Positions 35,101 to 43,378 of a stretch of 64,000 nt of DNA are shown piece after piece; the first letter of the stretch is position 1, and the number at the start of each line of letters is the position of its first letter. The notes beneath the pieces are model-generated. The model ran no database searches. It was not told where the DNA came from and saw only the letters and a list, made by a program, of their open reading frames with translations. The stretch is taken from positions 3,315,001 through 3,379,000 of the forward strand of contig NZ_CP081155.1 in assembly GCF_025141175.1 (NCBI RefSeq). The letters are read 5' to 3'. Origin of the DNA: Jannaschia sp. M317 (GTDB lineage Bacteria > Pseudomonadota > Alphaproteobacteria > Rhodobacterales > Rhodobacteraceae). Made by a program: the position numbers and the translations under genes.

Positions 35101-35658
35101 GTCGGGTTCGAATTGTACCAGTCGATGCTGGAAGAGACGATTTCCAAGCTGAAGGCCGGGGCCGCCGATCTGCCCGATGCCCTGTCGGACGATTGGTCGC
35201 CGCAGATCAACCTGGGCGTGCCGGTCCTGATCCCCGAAGGCTACGTGCCCGACCTGGACCTGCGGCTGGGGCTTTACCGGCGACTGTCGGGTCTGGACCG
35301 CAAGGTAGAGCTGGAGGGTTTTGCCGCCGAGCTGATCGACCGGTTCGGCCCCCTGCCGCGTGAGGTCAATGTCCTGCTGCGCGTCGTTCGCATCAAGGCC
35401 ATGTGCAAGGCCGCCGGCATCGAAAAGCTGAACGTCGGTGCCAAGGGGGCGACCGTGGAATTCCACCAGAACCGCTTTGCCCGGCCCGAGGGCCTGGTGG
35501 CCTTCATCAAGGACCGCAAGGGCACCGCCAAGATCAAGGGCGACAAACTGGTCGTCCTGCAGGAATTCCCGAAGGAAGGGGACCGCATCAAGGGCGGCTT
35601 TGCCATTGCCCGCGATCTGGCCGTGCACGCGGGCACGGCCAAGGTGCGCGCCGACTAG
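32146..35658 (+). CDS. mfd: Transcription-repair coupling factor Mfd
   Basis: The 1170-residue ATPase releases RNA polymerase stalled at DNA damage and recruits UvrA. Seen in order are the UvrB-like N-terminal module (about 25-350, with LPAWDCLPYDRVSP), the RNA polymerase interaction domain (about 495-560, with VGDLVVHVDHGVGRF), the translocase with Walker A GDVGFGKTE (about 644-652) and VIDEEQHFG (about 743-751), SATPIPRTL, and the C-terminal TRCF domain. The length is normal. Its stop overlaps the stop of the convergent transporter gene by four bases. Confidence 0.98.
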   Translation: MPDTVPAPEEPAVTATAPLPAGHIRVGGAPEGFDARVLLKELERGRPVVHVARDDKRAEAMAAALRFHAPGTTVVRLPAWDCLPYDRVSPAADVSAARMSTLTALAHGLTGKFILLTTLGAVTQRVPARATLKGAGFAARVDQRIDEAALRDFLVRMGFTQTPTVMEQGDWSPRGGIIDIWPPGEPAPVRLDLFGDTLDGLRRFDPVTQRTTEQLKMIELAPVSEVILDGPAITRFRQTYRIEFGAAGTDDPLYEAVTAGRKAQGIEHWLPFFHETLETLPDFLPDAAWVMDDASLAHHADRWVQILDMYDNRREAMKAKGRVDSVYKPAPPDGLYLSPEAFGAVLTGKRVLHLSPFSTAPGPGVIDAGGRAGRSFAPERQLEAVNLFEVLAEHIAEKRRTGAVVIASYSGGARERLQGLLEDQDVAGARPIKRASEVASGELGLAIWPLDRGFEGPVGDGRLTVISEQDVLGERLIRGKKKKRRAENFLTEAQALSVGDLVVHVDHGVGRFVGFETVDAAGAPHECLTLEYAGGDRLFLPVENIELLSRFGSEEGLLDKLGGGAWQARKARLKERIRQIAERLMRIAAERALRRAPMLEAPADMWETFAARFPYEETDDQMQAIEDVASDLGSGRPMDRLVVGDVGFGKTEVAMRAAFIAAATGKQVAVIAPTTLLARQHAKSFSDRFRGLPMVVRQLSRFVTPKDATATRAGIADGTVDIAIGTHALLAKQVKFADLGLLVIDEEQHFGVSHKERLKEMRSDVHVLTLSATPIPRTLQMSLTGVRDLSVIGTPPVDRLAIRTYVSEFDAVTVREALLREHYRGGQSFMVVPRISDLSEMEQFLREQLPELSYVIAHGQLAAGDLDERMNAFYDGRYDVLLSTTIIESGIDIPTANTMVIWRADMFGLSQLYQIRGRVGRSKTRAYAYLTTKPRAKLTPQAERRLKALGSIDALGAGFNIASQDLDLRGGGNIIGEEQSGHMKEVGFELYQSMLEETISKLKAGAADLPDALSDDWSPQINLGVPVLIPEGYVPDLDLRLGLYRRLSGLDRKVELEGFAAELIDRFGPLPREVNVLLRVVRIKAMCKAAGIEKLNVGAKGATVEFHQNRFARPEGLVAFIKDRKGTAKIKGDKLVVLQEFPKEGDRIKGGFAIARDLAVHAGTAKVRAD

Positions 35659-36899
35659 CGGATCTTTTGCCCGACGTGGGGATCGGTCAGTTCGGCCGGT
35701 TCCTCTTGCAGCCGCGCCGAGAGCCATAGCCCCAGGAGCGCGCAAACGCCCACGCCCGCAAAAAGCGGCAGGGGCGTGCCATCGAAGGCCAGCCCGATCG
35801 GGGCCGCGATCACCACCGCCAGGACGGTCGACACGGCAGAAATGATCGAGGCGGCCATGCCTGCGATATGCCCCATGGGCTGCATCGCCACCGCCTGCAC
35901 GTTGCCGATGGTCAGGCCCGCCAGGCAGAAGGCGGCGACCTGCCAGATCACGAACAGGGGAAAGCGCGGGGCCTGCGGCAGCACTCCGCTGGCCCAGACC
36001 CCTGCCAACACCAGTGACAGCGCGGCAAACCCCGCAAGCGCGGCGCGGATCATCCAGATCATCCCGAGCCGCCCTACAACCCGCGCGTTCAGAAAGCTGG
36101 CCGAAGCGGAGATGATCGCCACGAGACCGAACCAGAGCGGAAAGCTGTCGGCGCGGTCAAAGCTCTGGTCGTAGACCTGCTGCACCGAAGAGATCGTCGC
36201 GAACAGAATGCCGAACACCAGCGTCTGCACCAGGATCGCGCGGCGCACGTTGGCGTGGGCCACGACCTCTTTCGCGGCGGTGGTCAGGCGCGACAGGTTG
36301 AGGGGACGACGCTTGTCCTCGGTCAGGGTTTCCGGCTGACGCAGGGCCAACCAGCCGCCGGACACGATGGCAAAGACCACAAATGTCACAAACACCCCCC
36401 GCCAGTCGAACCCCGCAATGATCATGGCCCCGATCAACGGCGCGATCGCGGGCACCAGTGCGAAGGTCATCATCACGAAGGACGACACCCGCGCCATGTC
36501 CCGCCCGGAATAGAGGTCGCGGATCATCGCCTGCGCCGCGACGCGCGGACCACTGGCCCCCAGCCCCTGCAACACGCGGGCGGCCAGCAACATTTCCAGC
36601 GTGGGCGCGATGGTGGCAAGCGCCGCGCCCACGCAGTAGATGCCGGCACCGATCAGCATCACGCGCTTGCGCCCAAAGGCATCCGACAGCGGCCCGGCGA
36701 AAAAGGTGCCGATCCCCATCCCGAACACGAAAGACACGATGACCAACTGCGCCACGTTGGGATTGTCGGGCGACAGCTCTGCCCCGATACGTGGCAGAGC
36801 GGGCAGCATCGCATCGATGGAAAAGGCGATGGTCGCCGACAGCATCGCCATCAGCATCACGAATTCCGGCAACGACAGCCGGCGTGTGGGCGCGGTCAT
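35655..36899 (-). CDS. MFS multidrug efflux transporter (Bcr/CflA type)
   Basis: The 414-residue protein has 12 predicted membrane helices and the hallmarks of the Bcr/CflA drug-resistance family: DAMLPALPRIGAEL in helix 1-2, GMGIGTFFAGPLSDAFGRK (motif A, about 59-77) and ARVLQGLGASGPRVAAQAMI in helix 4. Family members export bicyclomycin, sulfonamides or amino acids by proton antiport; the substrate here is unknown. The DsbA-like gene lies 20 bases upstream in the same direction, so both may be co-transcribed. Confidence 0.92.
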   Translation of the reverse strand: MTAPTRRLSLPEFVMLMAMLSATIAFSIDAMLPALPRIGAELSPDNPNVAQLVIVSFVFGMGIGTFFAGPLSDAFGRKRVMLIGAGIYCVGAALATIAPTLEMLLAARVLQGLGASGPRVAAQAMIRDLYSGRDMARVSSFVMMTFALVPAIAPLIGAMIIAGFDWRGVFVTFVVFAIVSGGWLALRQPETLTEDKRRPLNLSRLTTAAKEVVAHANVRRAILVQTLVFGILFATISSVQQVYDQSFDRADSFPLWFGLVAIISASASFLNARVVGRLGMIWMIRAALAGFAALSLVLAGVWASGVLPQAPRFPLFVIWQVAAFCLAGLTIGNVQAVAMQPMGHIAGMAASIISAVSTVLAVVIAAPIGLAFDGTPLPLFAGVGVCALLGLWLSARLQEEPAELTDPHVGQKIR

Positions 36900-36918
36900 C
36901 GCAGGCGCGGGCGGGGGC

Positions 36919-37566
36919 TCATGCCTCCGCCGCTTTCAGCTGCTCGGCGATGTCATCGATCACCTGGGCCCAAAGCTCCGGCGGCTGGGCACCGCGCAGC
37001 ACGTGTTGATTGGCCAGCACGAACGTCGGCACCCCGGTCACGCCGCGTTCGCGGGCGTGTGCATCGCGGGCGCGGATGTCGGCGGCATCTGCATCGGATG
37101 CGAAAAGCCGTGTCAGCATCTCCGGGTCCATGCCCTGGTCTGCCCCGATCCGGACCAGGGTGTCGATGTCGCCGATGTCCTGACCCTTTTCGAAATAGGC
37201 CTGAAACAGAGCGGTCGCGACCGGGGTCTGGCGCTGTTCCAGCCCGGCCCAATGGATCAACCGGTGCGCGTTCAGCGTGTTGGGCGTGCGTTTGATCCCT
37301 TCGAAGTCGATCTTCAGGCCTGCTGCGTCGGCGGCCTCGACCACGGGGGCATAGGCGCGGACGGCCCCGTCCTTGCCTCCGAACTTCGCCTCCAGGTAGG
37401 CGCGGCGATCCATGCCGTCTTCGGGCATGTCGGGGTTCAACTGAAACGGGTGCCATTCCAGCGTAAAGGGATGCTCGGCATGTTTTTCCAGCGCCCGGAA
37501 CAGGTTGGCGCGGCCGATGTGGCACCAGGGGCAAATCGGATCGGACAGGATGTCGAGCTTGACCAT
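36919..37566 (-). CDS. DsbA-family oxidoreductase (FrnE-like)
   Basis: The 215-residue protein has a thioredoxin-fold DsbA domain without a signal peptide. The active site CPWC is at residues 12-15, followed by HIGRANLFRALE, and the cis-Pro loop is in VTGVPTFVLANQHVLRGAQP (about 177-196). It matches the cytoplasmic FrnE-like group (disulfide oxidoreductase or 2-hydroxychromene isomerase relatives). It precedes the efflux transporter gene by 20 bases. The target is unknown. Confidence 0.93.
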   Translation of the reverse strand: MVKLDILSDPICPWCHIGRANLFRALEKHAEHPFTLEWHPFQLNPDMPEDGMDRRAYLEAKFGGKDGAVRAYAPVVEAADAAGLKIDFEGIKRTPNTLNAHRLIHWAGLEQRQTPVATALFQAYFEKGQDIGDIDTLVRIGADQGMDPEMLTRLFASDADAADIRARDAHARERGVTGVPTFVLANQHVLRGAQPPELWAQVIDDIAEQLKAAEA

Positions 37567-37662
37567 GGCGGTCTCCTTTCGGGCGGGCTGCGCGGCGGAC
37601 CCTATGCCCCTGCCCCTGCGGGCGAAACCCCGATTGCAGCGACCCCGCCTGTGCGCGGACGC

Positions 37663-39057
37663 TCAGGCCAGGGCGCGGCGGATCAACTTGCCGTTGGCGT
37701 TGCGCGGCAATGCATCGCGCCGCAGCCAAAGCCGCGGTTGTTTGTACCGAGCAAGCCGGGCGGCAGCATGGGCGTTCGCCGCCGCCTCATCCAGCGGGGG
37801 GCCGACATAGTAGGCCGCCAACACGATGGCCCCACCCGCCACCTGCACCGTGCCCACCGCAACATCCGCAACCGGCAGATCGGCCAAGGCGGCCTCTACC
37901 TCCTGCGGGGACACGCGGTAGCCACCCGGGTTCAGCAGATCGTCGCGCCGCCCTTCGTGGATGATGGCGCCGTCGGGCAAGGCATGCACCCGGTCCCCGG
38001 TGTCGAACCAGTCGCCCGCAGGGGTCACCGGCGCGCCATCCTGCCAATAACCCAGCATCAGCCCCGGATCGTCGGTGGCCACCAGCAACCGGTCGCCGTC
38101 GATACGGATGCGGCGGCCCGGTTGGGGATACCCTGTGCTGCCTTCGGGCGCAGGCCGGTCGGGCGCGCCCGAGATAAAGGTGGAACATTCCGACATGCCC
38201 AGCGCCTCGTGCACGTCGGTGCCCGTCGCCACCTGCCAGTCGCGGCGCAGCGCGGGCGGCAGCCGTTCCCCCGCAGATAGCCCGTGCCGCAAGCGCGGCG
38301 TGGCGGGCCATTCGGTGCGCAGCATCCGCCGGAACACGCCGGGCGCGGCGGCAAAGATCGTGGCCTCTTCGCGCGCGATCAGGTCCGGCAGCGCCTCTGC
38401 GCGGGTGTCCTCTGCCGGGATGATGGCCGTGGCCCCGACGCTCCAGGGATCGAGCAACCCGGTGCCCAGCGTATAGGTCCAGTTGAACGCCCCCGCGTGC
38501 AGAACCCGGTCGTCGCGTGTCAGACCGTACCAGCCGTCATGCATCATCGCCCGCGCCCGCACGGCGCGATGGGCATGGGCCACAGCCTTGGGCACGCCAC
38601 CGGACCCTGAGGTAAAGACAATATAGCCCAGACGGTTCTCATCCCCCCGGTGCCAGGCCTCGAACGACAAAGGGGCGGCATCGAGGTCGGCGGGCGAGAC
38701 TTGGCGCAGATCCTCGGGAACCGCGATCCCCTGCTCGGCAACGGTCAGGGCGGGGGTCACACGCGCGGCCATTTCGGTGATCTCGGACGCCGTCAGTTGA
38801 GCGGAGGTCGGCACCGGCACCAGCCCGGCCGCACAGGCAGCAAGATAGGTGATGGGGAAATCGGGCGTATTGCCCAGGCGCAGCAGGATCCGCGCGCCCT
38901 GTGGCAGCGCGCGCGCACGAAATCCGCCCGCCCGCGCCTCTACCGCACGCAGCAGAGCTGCGTGCGTCAGGCGCAGCGTCCCCGGCACGATCAGCGCCGG
39001 GTGATCCGGGCGCGCGCGGCCGGGACCTAGAACATGGGCGGCTAGGTTGAAGCTCAT
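37663..39057 (-). CDS. AMP-dependent acyl-CoA synthetase/ligase
   Basis: The 464-residue enzyme is an ANL-superfamily adenylating enzyme: the P-loop YIVFTSGSGGVPKAVAHAH (about 144-162), the aromatic/acid motif ALGMSECSTFISG, WFDTGDRVHALPDG (about 352-365) and the C-terminal catalytic lysine in PRNANGKLIRRAL. It activates a carboxylic acid as acyl-AMP and then as a CoA thioester. It is shorter than most family members and resembles benzoate-CoA-ligase-like proteins, but the acid cannot be named. No pathway genes surround it. Confidence 0.88.
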   Translation of the reverse strand: MSFNLAAHVLGPGRARPDHPALIVPGTLRLTHAALLRAVEARAGGFRARALPQGARILLRLGNTPDFPITYLAACAAGLVPVPTSAQLTASEITEMAARVTPALTVAEQGIAVPEDLRQVSPADLDAAPLSFEAWHRGDENRLGYIVFTSGSGGVPKAVAHAHRAVRARAMMHDGWYGLTRDDRVLHAGAFNWTYTLGTGLLDPWSVGATAIIPAEDTRAEALPDLIAREEATIFAAAPGVFRRMLRTEWPATPRLRHGLSAGERLPPALRRDWQVATGTDVHEALGMSECSTFISGAPDRPAPEGSTGYPQPGRRIRIDGDRLLVATDDPGLMLGYWQDGAPVTPAGDWFDTGDRVHALPDGAIIHEGRRDDLLNPGGYRVSPQEVEAALADLPVADVAVGTVQVAGGAIVLAAYYVGPPLDEAAANAHAAARLARYKQPRLWLRRDALPRNANGKLIRRALA

Positions 39058-39095
39058 GCGTCGGAGCTAGCGAGTGGCCCGCCTTCGATCAACTG

Positions 39096-39205
39096 CCAAC
39101 ACGAAAGCGACCCCCGCCGAGCGAATGCTCTGACGGGGGGCGCGTGCGTGCAAGGCACTTCGGGATGGGGGACAGGCACGGTCCGGGCGGGGAGGCACCC
39201 GGACC
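39096..39205 (-). terminator. Hairpins between the secreted protein and acyl-CoA ligase genes
   Basis: On the minus strand the first structure after the 39226 stop has arms ggtccggg / cccggacc (39180-39187 and 39198-39205, perfect). A second GC-rich stem with arms around cccccgt and gcggggg lies at about 39100-39140. Neither has a clear U-tract. They probably separate the small secreted protein transcript from the ligase gene. Confidence 0.45.
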
Positions 39206-39225
39206 GCGAGGGGGTGGCTAGTTGA

Positions 39226-39564
39226 TCAGTCGTCCAGCTCGCGCTGACGCTCGATCTCGGCGAAGATGTCGGCGTTGTAGGCCGGGGTCGTGGCGACCAG
39301 CGTTGCGCCGTTCTGACCGGTGAAGTCGTTGGCCACGTCGGCGTCCGAGTTGAACAGGGCAAAGATCGCGCCCAGACCGCCCGAGCGGCTGGAGACGACG
39401 ACCCGGTCGCCATCCAGGTTGATCAGCGAGACCGCGTCGTTGGCGACGTTCACGTCCTGGTTGAAGTGCGCGATGGCGGCGGCAGCGCCCGATCCGACTT
39501 GGGCAGAGGCGGCACCGGTCAGAGCGGCGGAAGCGACGAGGGCGGAGATGATGAGGGTTTTCAT
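39226..39564 (-). CDS. Small secreted protein of unknown function
   Basis: I do not recognise this 112-residue product. It begins with a typical signal peptide (MKTLIISALVASAALTGAASA, cleavage near 22) and then a mature part of about 90 residues with two similar halves: AIAHFNQDVNVANDAVSLI and AIFALFNSDADVANDFTGQ share the pattern A-F-N-D-V-AND. AAGGA is 10 bases before the ATG. An in-frame extension to 39723 adds basic residues before the signal peptide and is rejected. The ~160 bases upstream are AT-richer than their surroundings and carry GTGCA-N4-TGCAC (39718-39731), perhaps an operator. Confidence 0.75.
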   Translation of the reverse strand: MKTLIISALVASAALTGAASAQVGSGAAAAIAHFNQDVNVANDAVSLINLDGDRVVVSSRSGGLGAIFALFNSDADVANDFTGQNGATLVATTPAYNADIFAEIERQRELDD

Positions 39565-39926
39565 AACGTTAGTCCTTTTGCGGTGGACCCTGTGGTTGCG
39601 GCGGGCCCGTTTGGGTTTGGTGCGGGGCGCGGTGTGTGTTGCCCTGCTGATGAACCCTATTTGCGCCTTGCGGACCTGACATTCAACAAACGAACCCGTG
39701 AGTATCACGCGATAAACGTGCACATATGCACAGACACATCTCCGCCCCGCACCCCCCTCACGCCCGCGCGACGAGGCCTCACGCGGGCGTTATCGAACCC
39801 TGCGAAACCGCAACAAATCTGAGGGGACAGGTCGCGATGACGGGGTGAGTCGGACGCTCGGGGGGAGTCGGCCTACGCCGACGGGAAGAAAAATCCTGAC
39901 GCAGGGGCCGAATGACACGCAATCGG

Positions 39927-40949
39927 TCAGCTGCCGAACAGATCGTCCTGCCCACGCGGCGCATCCAGCCCCAGATGACGCCATCCCTTGTGCGCCAACA
40001 TCCGCCCGCGTGGTGTTCGCGCGATCAACCCCTGTTGCAACAGGAAGGGTTCGATCACCTCTTCCAGCGCATCGCGGCTTTCGGACAGGGCGGCGGCGAT
40101 GGTTTCGATGCCCACCGGCCCGCCCCCGTAATTCTCGGCGATCAGCGACAGGTATCGGCGGTCTGCCCCATCCAGCCCGAGGTGATCGACGCCCAGTCGC
40201 GTCAACGAGGAGTCGGCGATCTCGTGTGAAACCGTCCCGTCGCCCTCGACCACGGCGAAGTCCACCACCCGCCGCAGCAGACGTCCGGCAATGCGTGGTG
40301 TGCCGCGGGCGCGGCGGGCGATCTCGCGCGCGCCGGTGTCGGTGGCGGGCGCTCCCAACAGGCGCGCGCCGCGTGTGACGATCTGGTGCAGCTCATCCTC
40401 GGTGTAGAACTGCAACCGGGTCGGAATACCAAAACGGTCGCGTAGCGGTGTGGTCAACAGGCCCAGCCGCGTCGTCGCGCCAACCAGTGTGAAAGGCTGC
40501 AGGTCGATCCTCACGGTGCGCGCCGCTGGCCCCTCGCCGATCACGAGGTCCAGGGCGAAGTCCTCCAGCGCGGGGTACAGCACCTCTTCGACCGCAGGGT
40601 TCAGGCGGTGGATTTCGTCAATGAACAGAACGTCGCGCGCCTCCAGGTTGGTGAGGATGGCGGCAAGGTCGCCGGCCTTGGCCAGAACCGGGCCAGAGGT
40701 CATGCGGAACCCCACGCCCAATTCGCGCGCCATGATCTGCGCCAAGGTGGTCTTGCCCAACCCCGGAGGGCCGTGGAACAGCACGTGGTCCATCGCCTCG
40801 CCACGCATCTTCGCGCTTTCGATGAACACGCGCAGGTTGGCGCGGGCCTCGGCCTGGCCGATGAACTCCGACAGGGTCTGTGGCCGCAACGCGCGGTCGT
40901 CGGAGATCTCTGGCGCGGAGGGGTCCAGCATCGGGTCGCGATCCATCAT
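39927..40949 (-). CDS. ruvB: Holliday junction branch migration helicase RuvB
   Basis: The 340-residue motor of the RuvAB complex drives branch migration at Holliday junctions. Walker A is [10 protein letters not shown] (about 59-68), Walker [12 protein letters not shown], sensor 1 [19 protein letters not shown] and the arginine-finger region follow, with the winged helix at the C-terminus ([13 protein letters not shown]). Start choice: AGGACA lies just before the double ATG at 40949/40946; a longer frame to 40988 is possible. ruvA lies 127 bases upstream in the same direction. Confidence 0.97.
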   Translation of the reverse strand: MMDRDPMLDPSAPEISDDRALRPQTLSEFIGQAEARANLRVFIESAKMRGEAMDHVLFHGPPGLGKTTLAQIMARELGVGFRMTSGPVLAKAGDLAAILTNLEARDVLFIDEIHRLNPAVEEVLYPALEDFALDLVIGEGPAARTVRIDLQPFTLVGATTRLGLLTTPLRDRFGIPTRLQFYTEDELHQIVTRGARLLGAPATDTGAREIARRARGTPRIAGRLLRRVVDFAVVEGDGTVSHEIADSSLTRLGVDHLGLDGADRRYLSLIAENYGGGPVGIETIAAALSESRDALEEVIEPFLLQQGLIARTPRGRMLAHKGWRHLGLDAPRGQDDLFGS

Positions 40950-41076
40950 TTGTCCTGTCTGTCCCGGTTTGAATGTGAGGCCAGGCACCGGCGCGCGCCC
41001 GGTCGCCGCACCAAGGGATCAGCCGCGCCCCCGGCCCCGGCCCGGGCATCGCGCCTGACTGTCCTGCGCGCCGACA

Positions 41077-41736
41077 TCAACCGTCCTTCGGGGCCAACAG
41101 GCGCAGGGCCGCGCGGATCATCTCCGGCGTCTCGACGGCCCCTGCCTCCGCCGCCTCTGCCACCGCACGCACGGCGTCGGACGGGCCGTAGCCAAGGTTG
41201 GTCAGGGCCGAAAGCGCCTCCGCCTGCGCGGCGGCCGAGCCTTTGGGGGCCGCGGGCGGTGTGGTCGGGGCCGCCGCCTCCGGCACGGGTGCTGCGGGGT
41301 CGATCAGCGGATCCTCCCCCTCCATCAGCATCATGGCGGGGGCCTTGCCCTTCAACTCCATGATGACGCGCTGCGCCGTCTTGGGGCCCACGCCCTTGGC
41401 CGCCTTGATCGCGGTGGCATCGCCCAGCGCGATGGCCCGCGCCACGCCTTCGGCACCCAGCGCGCCCAGAATCGCCAGCGACCCTTTGGCCCCGATCCCC
41501 TGCACCGAGGTCAAAAGCCGGTGCCATTCGCGTTCCTGCACGGTCAGGAACCCGAAAAGTTGCAACAGATCTTCCCGCACCAGCAAGTCGGTCCAAAGTG
41601 CCACGGGTGTCTTGATCGGCGGCAGGACCGCGATGGTGCGGTCGGACACGTGCACGACATACCCCACACCGCCCACGTCCAGCAGGACCTGATCCGTTCC
41701 CTTCCAGTCCAGCCGTCCGGTCAGCCGGCCGATCAT
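41077..41736 (-). CDS. ruvA: Holliday junction DNA-binding protein RuvA
   Basis: The 219-residue protein binds the four-way junction and holds RuvB. It has the OB-fold N-terminus ([20 protein letters not shown]), the helix-hairpin-helix pair in [17 protein letters not shown] and [20 protein letters not shown], an Ala/Pro-rich linker (about 140-170) and the RuvB-binding C-terminal domain. Its ATG overlaps the ruvC stop (ATGA), so ruvC and ruvA are translationally coupled. Confidence 0.97.
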   Translation of the reverse strand: MIGRLTGRLDWKGTDQVLLDVGGVGYVVHVSDRTIAVLPPIKTPVALWTDLLVREDLLQLFGFLTVQEREWHRLLTSVQGIGAKGSLAILGALGAEGVARAIALGDATAIKAAKGVGPKTAQRVIMELKGKAPAMMLMEGEDPLIDPAAPVPEAAAPTTPPAAPKGSAAAQAEALSALTNLGYGPSDAVRAVAEAAEAGAVETPEMIRAALRLLAPKDG

Positions 41737-42236
41737 GCGCCCGCCTCGATCGCGGCGGCCAACTTGCCCGCCGTCTGCAAGTGGAAGGCATGGCAAAGCG
41801 CGATGGCCAGCGCGTCGGCGGCATCGGGGCTGTCGGGTTTACAGCCCGGCAGCTGCATCTGAACCATGTGGGCGACCTGTTGCTTGGCCGCAGATCCGGT
41901 GCCCACGACCGCCTTTTTGATGGTGGATTGGCCGTATTCGCCGACCAGGATACCGGCCTGCGCCGGGACCAGGACCGCGACGCCCCGCGCCTGGCCCAGT
42001 TTCAGCGTGCCGGTGCCATCGCGGTTGACGAAGGTCTGCTCCACCGCCGCCGCATCGGGGGCGTGTCGGATCACCACGGCCGACAGGCCCTTGTGCAGGT
42101 TCAACAGCCGGGTGCCCATGTCGCGCCCCTCGGGCCGGACGGTGCCGTTGGCGATGTGGCGCAGCCGTGGGCCGTCGACGTCGATGATGCCCCAGCCGCA
42201 GTTCCTCAGCCCTGGGTCGATGCCCAATACCCGCAT
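41733..42236 (-). CDS. ruvC: Holliday junction resolvase RuvC
   Basis: The 167-residue endonuclease resolves Holliday junctions. Catalytic acids are seen in [12 protein letters not shown] (Asp7), VEQTFVN (Glu) and [12 protein letters not shown]. It is the first gene of the ruvCAB operon; the promoter should be in the 229 bases shared with the divergent DUF1127 gene. Confidence 0.97.
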   Translation of the reverse strand: MRVLGIDPGLRNCGWGIIDVDGPRLRHIANGTVRPEGRDMGTRLLNLHKGLSAVVIRHAPDAAAVEQTFVNRDGTGTLKLGQARGVAVLVPAQAGILVGEYGQSTIKKAVVGTGSAAKQQVAHMVQMQLPGCKPDSPDAADALAIALCHAFHLQTAGKLAAAIEAGA

Positions 42237-42367
42237 GTGCCGCCTCGATGTTCGGTTCTTGTTCCTGCCTGCCTAACATGTCTGTGCGCATCGGCAAATA
42301 GTCCGGGTGTATTCGTGCGCCGCCCATGCGTTGCGCGCATATCGGCCATGTCAGCTTGATATTTGTG

Positions 42368-42381
42368 CAGTTTGAAAACTG
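42368..42381. promoter_or_regulatory. Perfect palindrome in the ruvC / DUF1127 intergenic region
   Basis: CAGTTT-GA-AAACTG lies about 85 bases before the first DUF1127 gene and 130 before ruvC. A TATCT hexamer follows nearby. It may be an operator; no matching second copy was found in the window. Confidence 0.3.
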
Positions 42382-42465
42382 TCCCTATCTGGGCCTCAAG
42401 GCACCAATAGCGCCCTCTCTTTTCAACCGACATGGCAGATTGCCACCAAACTCAGGATCGCCCCG

Positions 42466-42660
42466 ATGGCCACCTTCGACCTCTCCCGCCCCGTTCAGCC
42501 GGTTTTCGGCTCCTCCTTCTCCAACCTCTTTGGCTCCGTTCTGGCCTGGTACGAGCATCGCGCCACCGTGCGTTCGCTGCAGCAGCTGTCGGACCGCGAA
42601 CTGGACGACGTCGGCCTGACCCGCGAGACCATCGCTCAGTTCGGCGATATCCGCCGCTAA
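42466..42660 (+). CDS. DUF1127 protein 1
   Basis: The 64-residue protein has a ~25-residue N-terminus and the DUF1127 core at the C-terminus: YEHRATVRSLQQLSDRELDD and VGLTRETI. DUF1127 proteins are small, arginine-rich proteins; members in Rhodobacter and Agrobacterium have been linked to RNA turnover and phosphate or stress responses. It is followed by a good terminator, so it is transcribed apart from the two other DUF1127 genes downstream. Confidence 0.88.
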   Translation: MATFDLSRPVQPVFGSSFSNLFGSVLAWYEHRATVRSLQQLSDRELDDVGLTRETIAQFGDIRR

Positions 42661-42705
42661 GCGACCTCGGGCCGCGTTGCCGCAACCTGACGCTCCCCGT
42701 TGTTC

Positions 42706-42738
42706 AACGCCCGCTTCCCCCCGGAAGCGGGCGTTTTT
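42706..42738 (+). terminator. Rho-independent terminator after DUF1127 gene 1
   Basis: Arms aacgcccgcttcc (42706-42718) and ggaagcgggcgtt (42723-42735) pair perfectly over 13 bases with loop cccc, followed by ttttt. Confidence 0.93.
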
Positions 42739-42786
42739 CATGCGCCATCCGCGCCGATGCTGCGCGGCAGCATGAATAATGCGGCT

Positions 42787-42888
42787 ATGCAGAAAATGCA
42801 GGTGGGCTTTGCCAGCCCGGCATTTGTAACTTCGGGCGCGCGGGCGCATCTCTGGGTCAACGGAAACATTCGACCTCAGGAGAATATC
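42787..42888 (+). repeat. Duplicated leader region before DUF1127 gene 2
   Basis: This 102-base leader is related to the one before gene 3 (43127-43228). Shared blocks are cggcYATGCAG at the start, tgcaggYgggctttgc (about 42798), ggtcaacRgaaac (42855) and caggag (42877-42882), the last being the ribosome binding site 12 bases before the ATG in both. The ggtcaac block is shifted by one base between copies, so DNA or RNA, not a reading frame, is conserved. Confidence 0.65.
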
Positions 42889-43035
42889 ATGGCCGACCGC
42901 ATTCACACCGCCCTCTCCGTCCTGTCGCAGCGCATCCGGCTGCACGCCACGCGCAAGGCGCTGTATAACCTCGATGAGCGGGCGCTGTCCGACATCGGCT
43001 TCAGCCGCGCCGACGTGGCCCTGCGCCTGGGCTAA
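42889..43035 (+). CDS. DUF1127 protein 2 (48 residues)
   Basis: MADRIHTALSVLSQRIRLHA begins this 48-residue protein, and the DUF1127 core follows: RKALYNLDERALSDIGFSRA. It is close in length and pattern to gene 3 (MAHHIQTAFAQLSTRAQRRA; LRALDDRSLEDIGLNRAD). The ATG is preceded by CAGGAG. A frame open 34 codons further upstream also exists, but see the leader repeat. Such short DUF1127 proteins are basic and may bind RNA; this is known only for some relatives. Confidence 0.88.
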   Translation: MADRIHTALSVLSQRIRLHATRKALYNLDERALSDIGFSRADVALRLG

Positions 43036-43126
43036 ACCCTGCTGCAGGCACGCCTTGCGCCCGTCACCCCACCTGGGATGGCGGGCGTTTTGTTTCTTGT
43101 CAGATACTTGCCGCGATCATCCGGCC

Positions 43127-43228
43127 ATGCAGGCATTGCAGGCGGGCTTTGCAAGGGCGGCAATTGTCCCGCCCCAAATCACGCCCAAGTGTTGGTCAAC
43201 AGAAACGAACACCCCACAGGAGGCCCCC
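43127..43228 (+). repeat. Duplicated leader region before DUF1127 gene 3
   Basis: Second copy of the 102-base leader, with the blocks atgcaggcattgcaggcggg and ctttgc at the start, ggtcaacagaaac at 43194-43206 and caggag at 43217-43222. Spacing to the ATG equals copy 1 at both ends. It may hold a common promoter or a common 5' RNA element. Confidence 0.65.
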
Positions 43229-43375
43229 ATGGCCCATCACATCCAGACCGCCTTCGCGCAGCTTTCCACCCGCGCCCAACGCCGTGCGGCCCGCCGCGAA
43301 CTGCGCGCGCTCGACGACCGCTCGTTGGAGGATATCGGCCTCAACCGTGCCGATATCGAAACGCGGTTCGGCTGA
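43229..43375 (+). CDS. DUF1127 protein 3 (48 residues)
   Basis: This 48-residue protein is a paralogue of DUF1127 protein 2, starting MAHHIQTAFAQLSTR and ending with the core LRALDDRSLEDIGLNRAD. About a third of its residues are Arg, Lys or His. CAGGAG precedes the ATG. Genes 2 and 3 with their leaders look like a tandem duplication. The convergent prmA gene ends three bases after its stop. Confidence 0.88.
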   Translation: MAHHIQTAFAQLSTRAQRRAARRELRALDDRSLEDIGLNRADIETRFG

Positions 43376-43378
43376 CCC

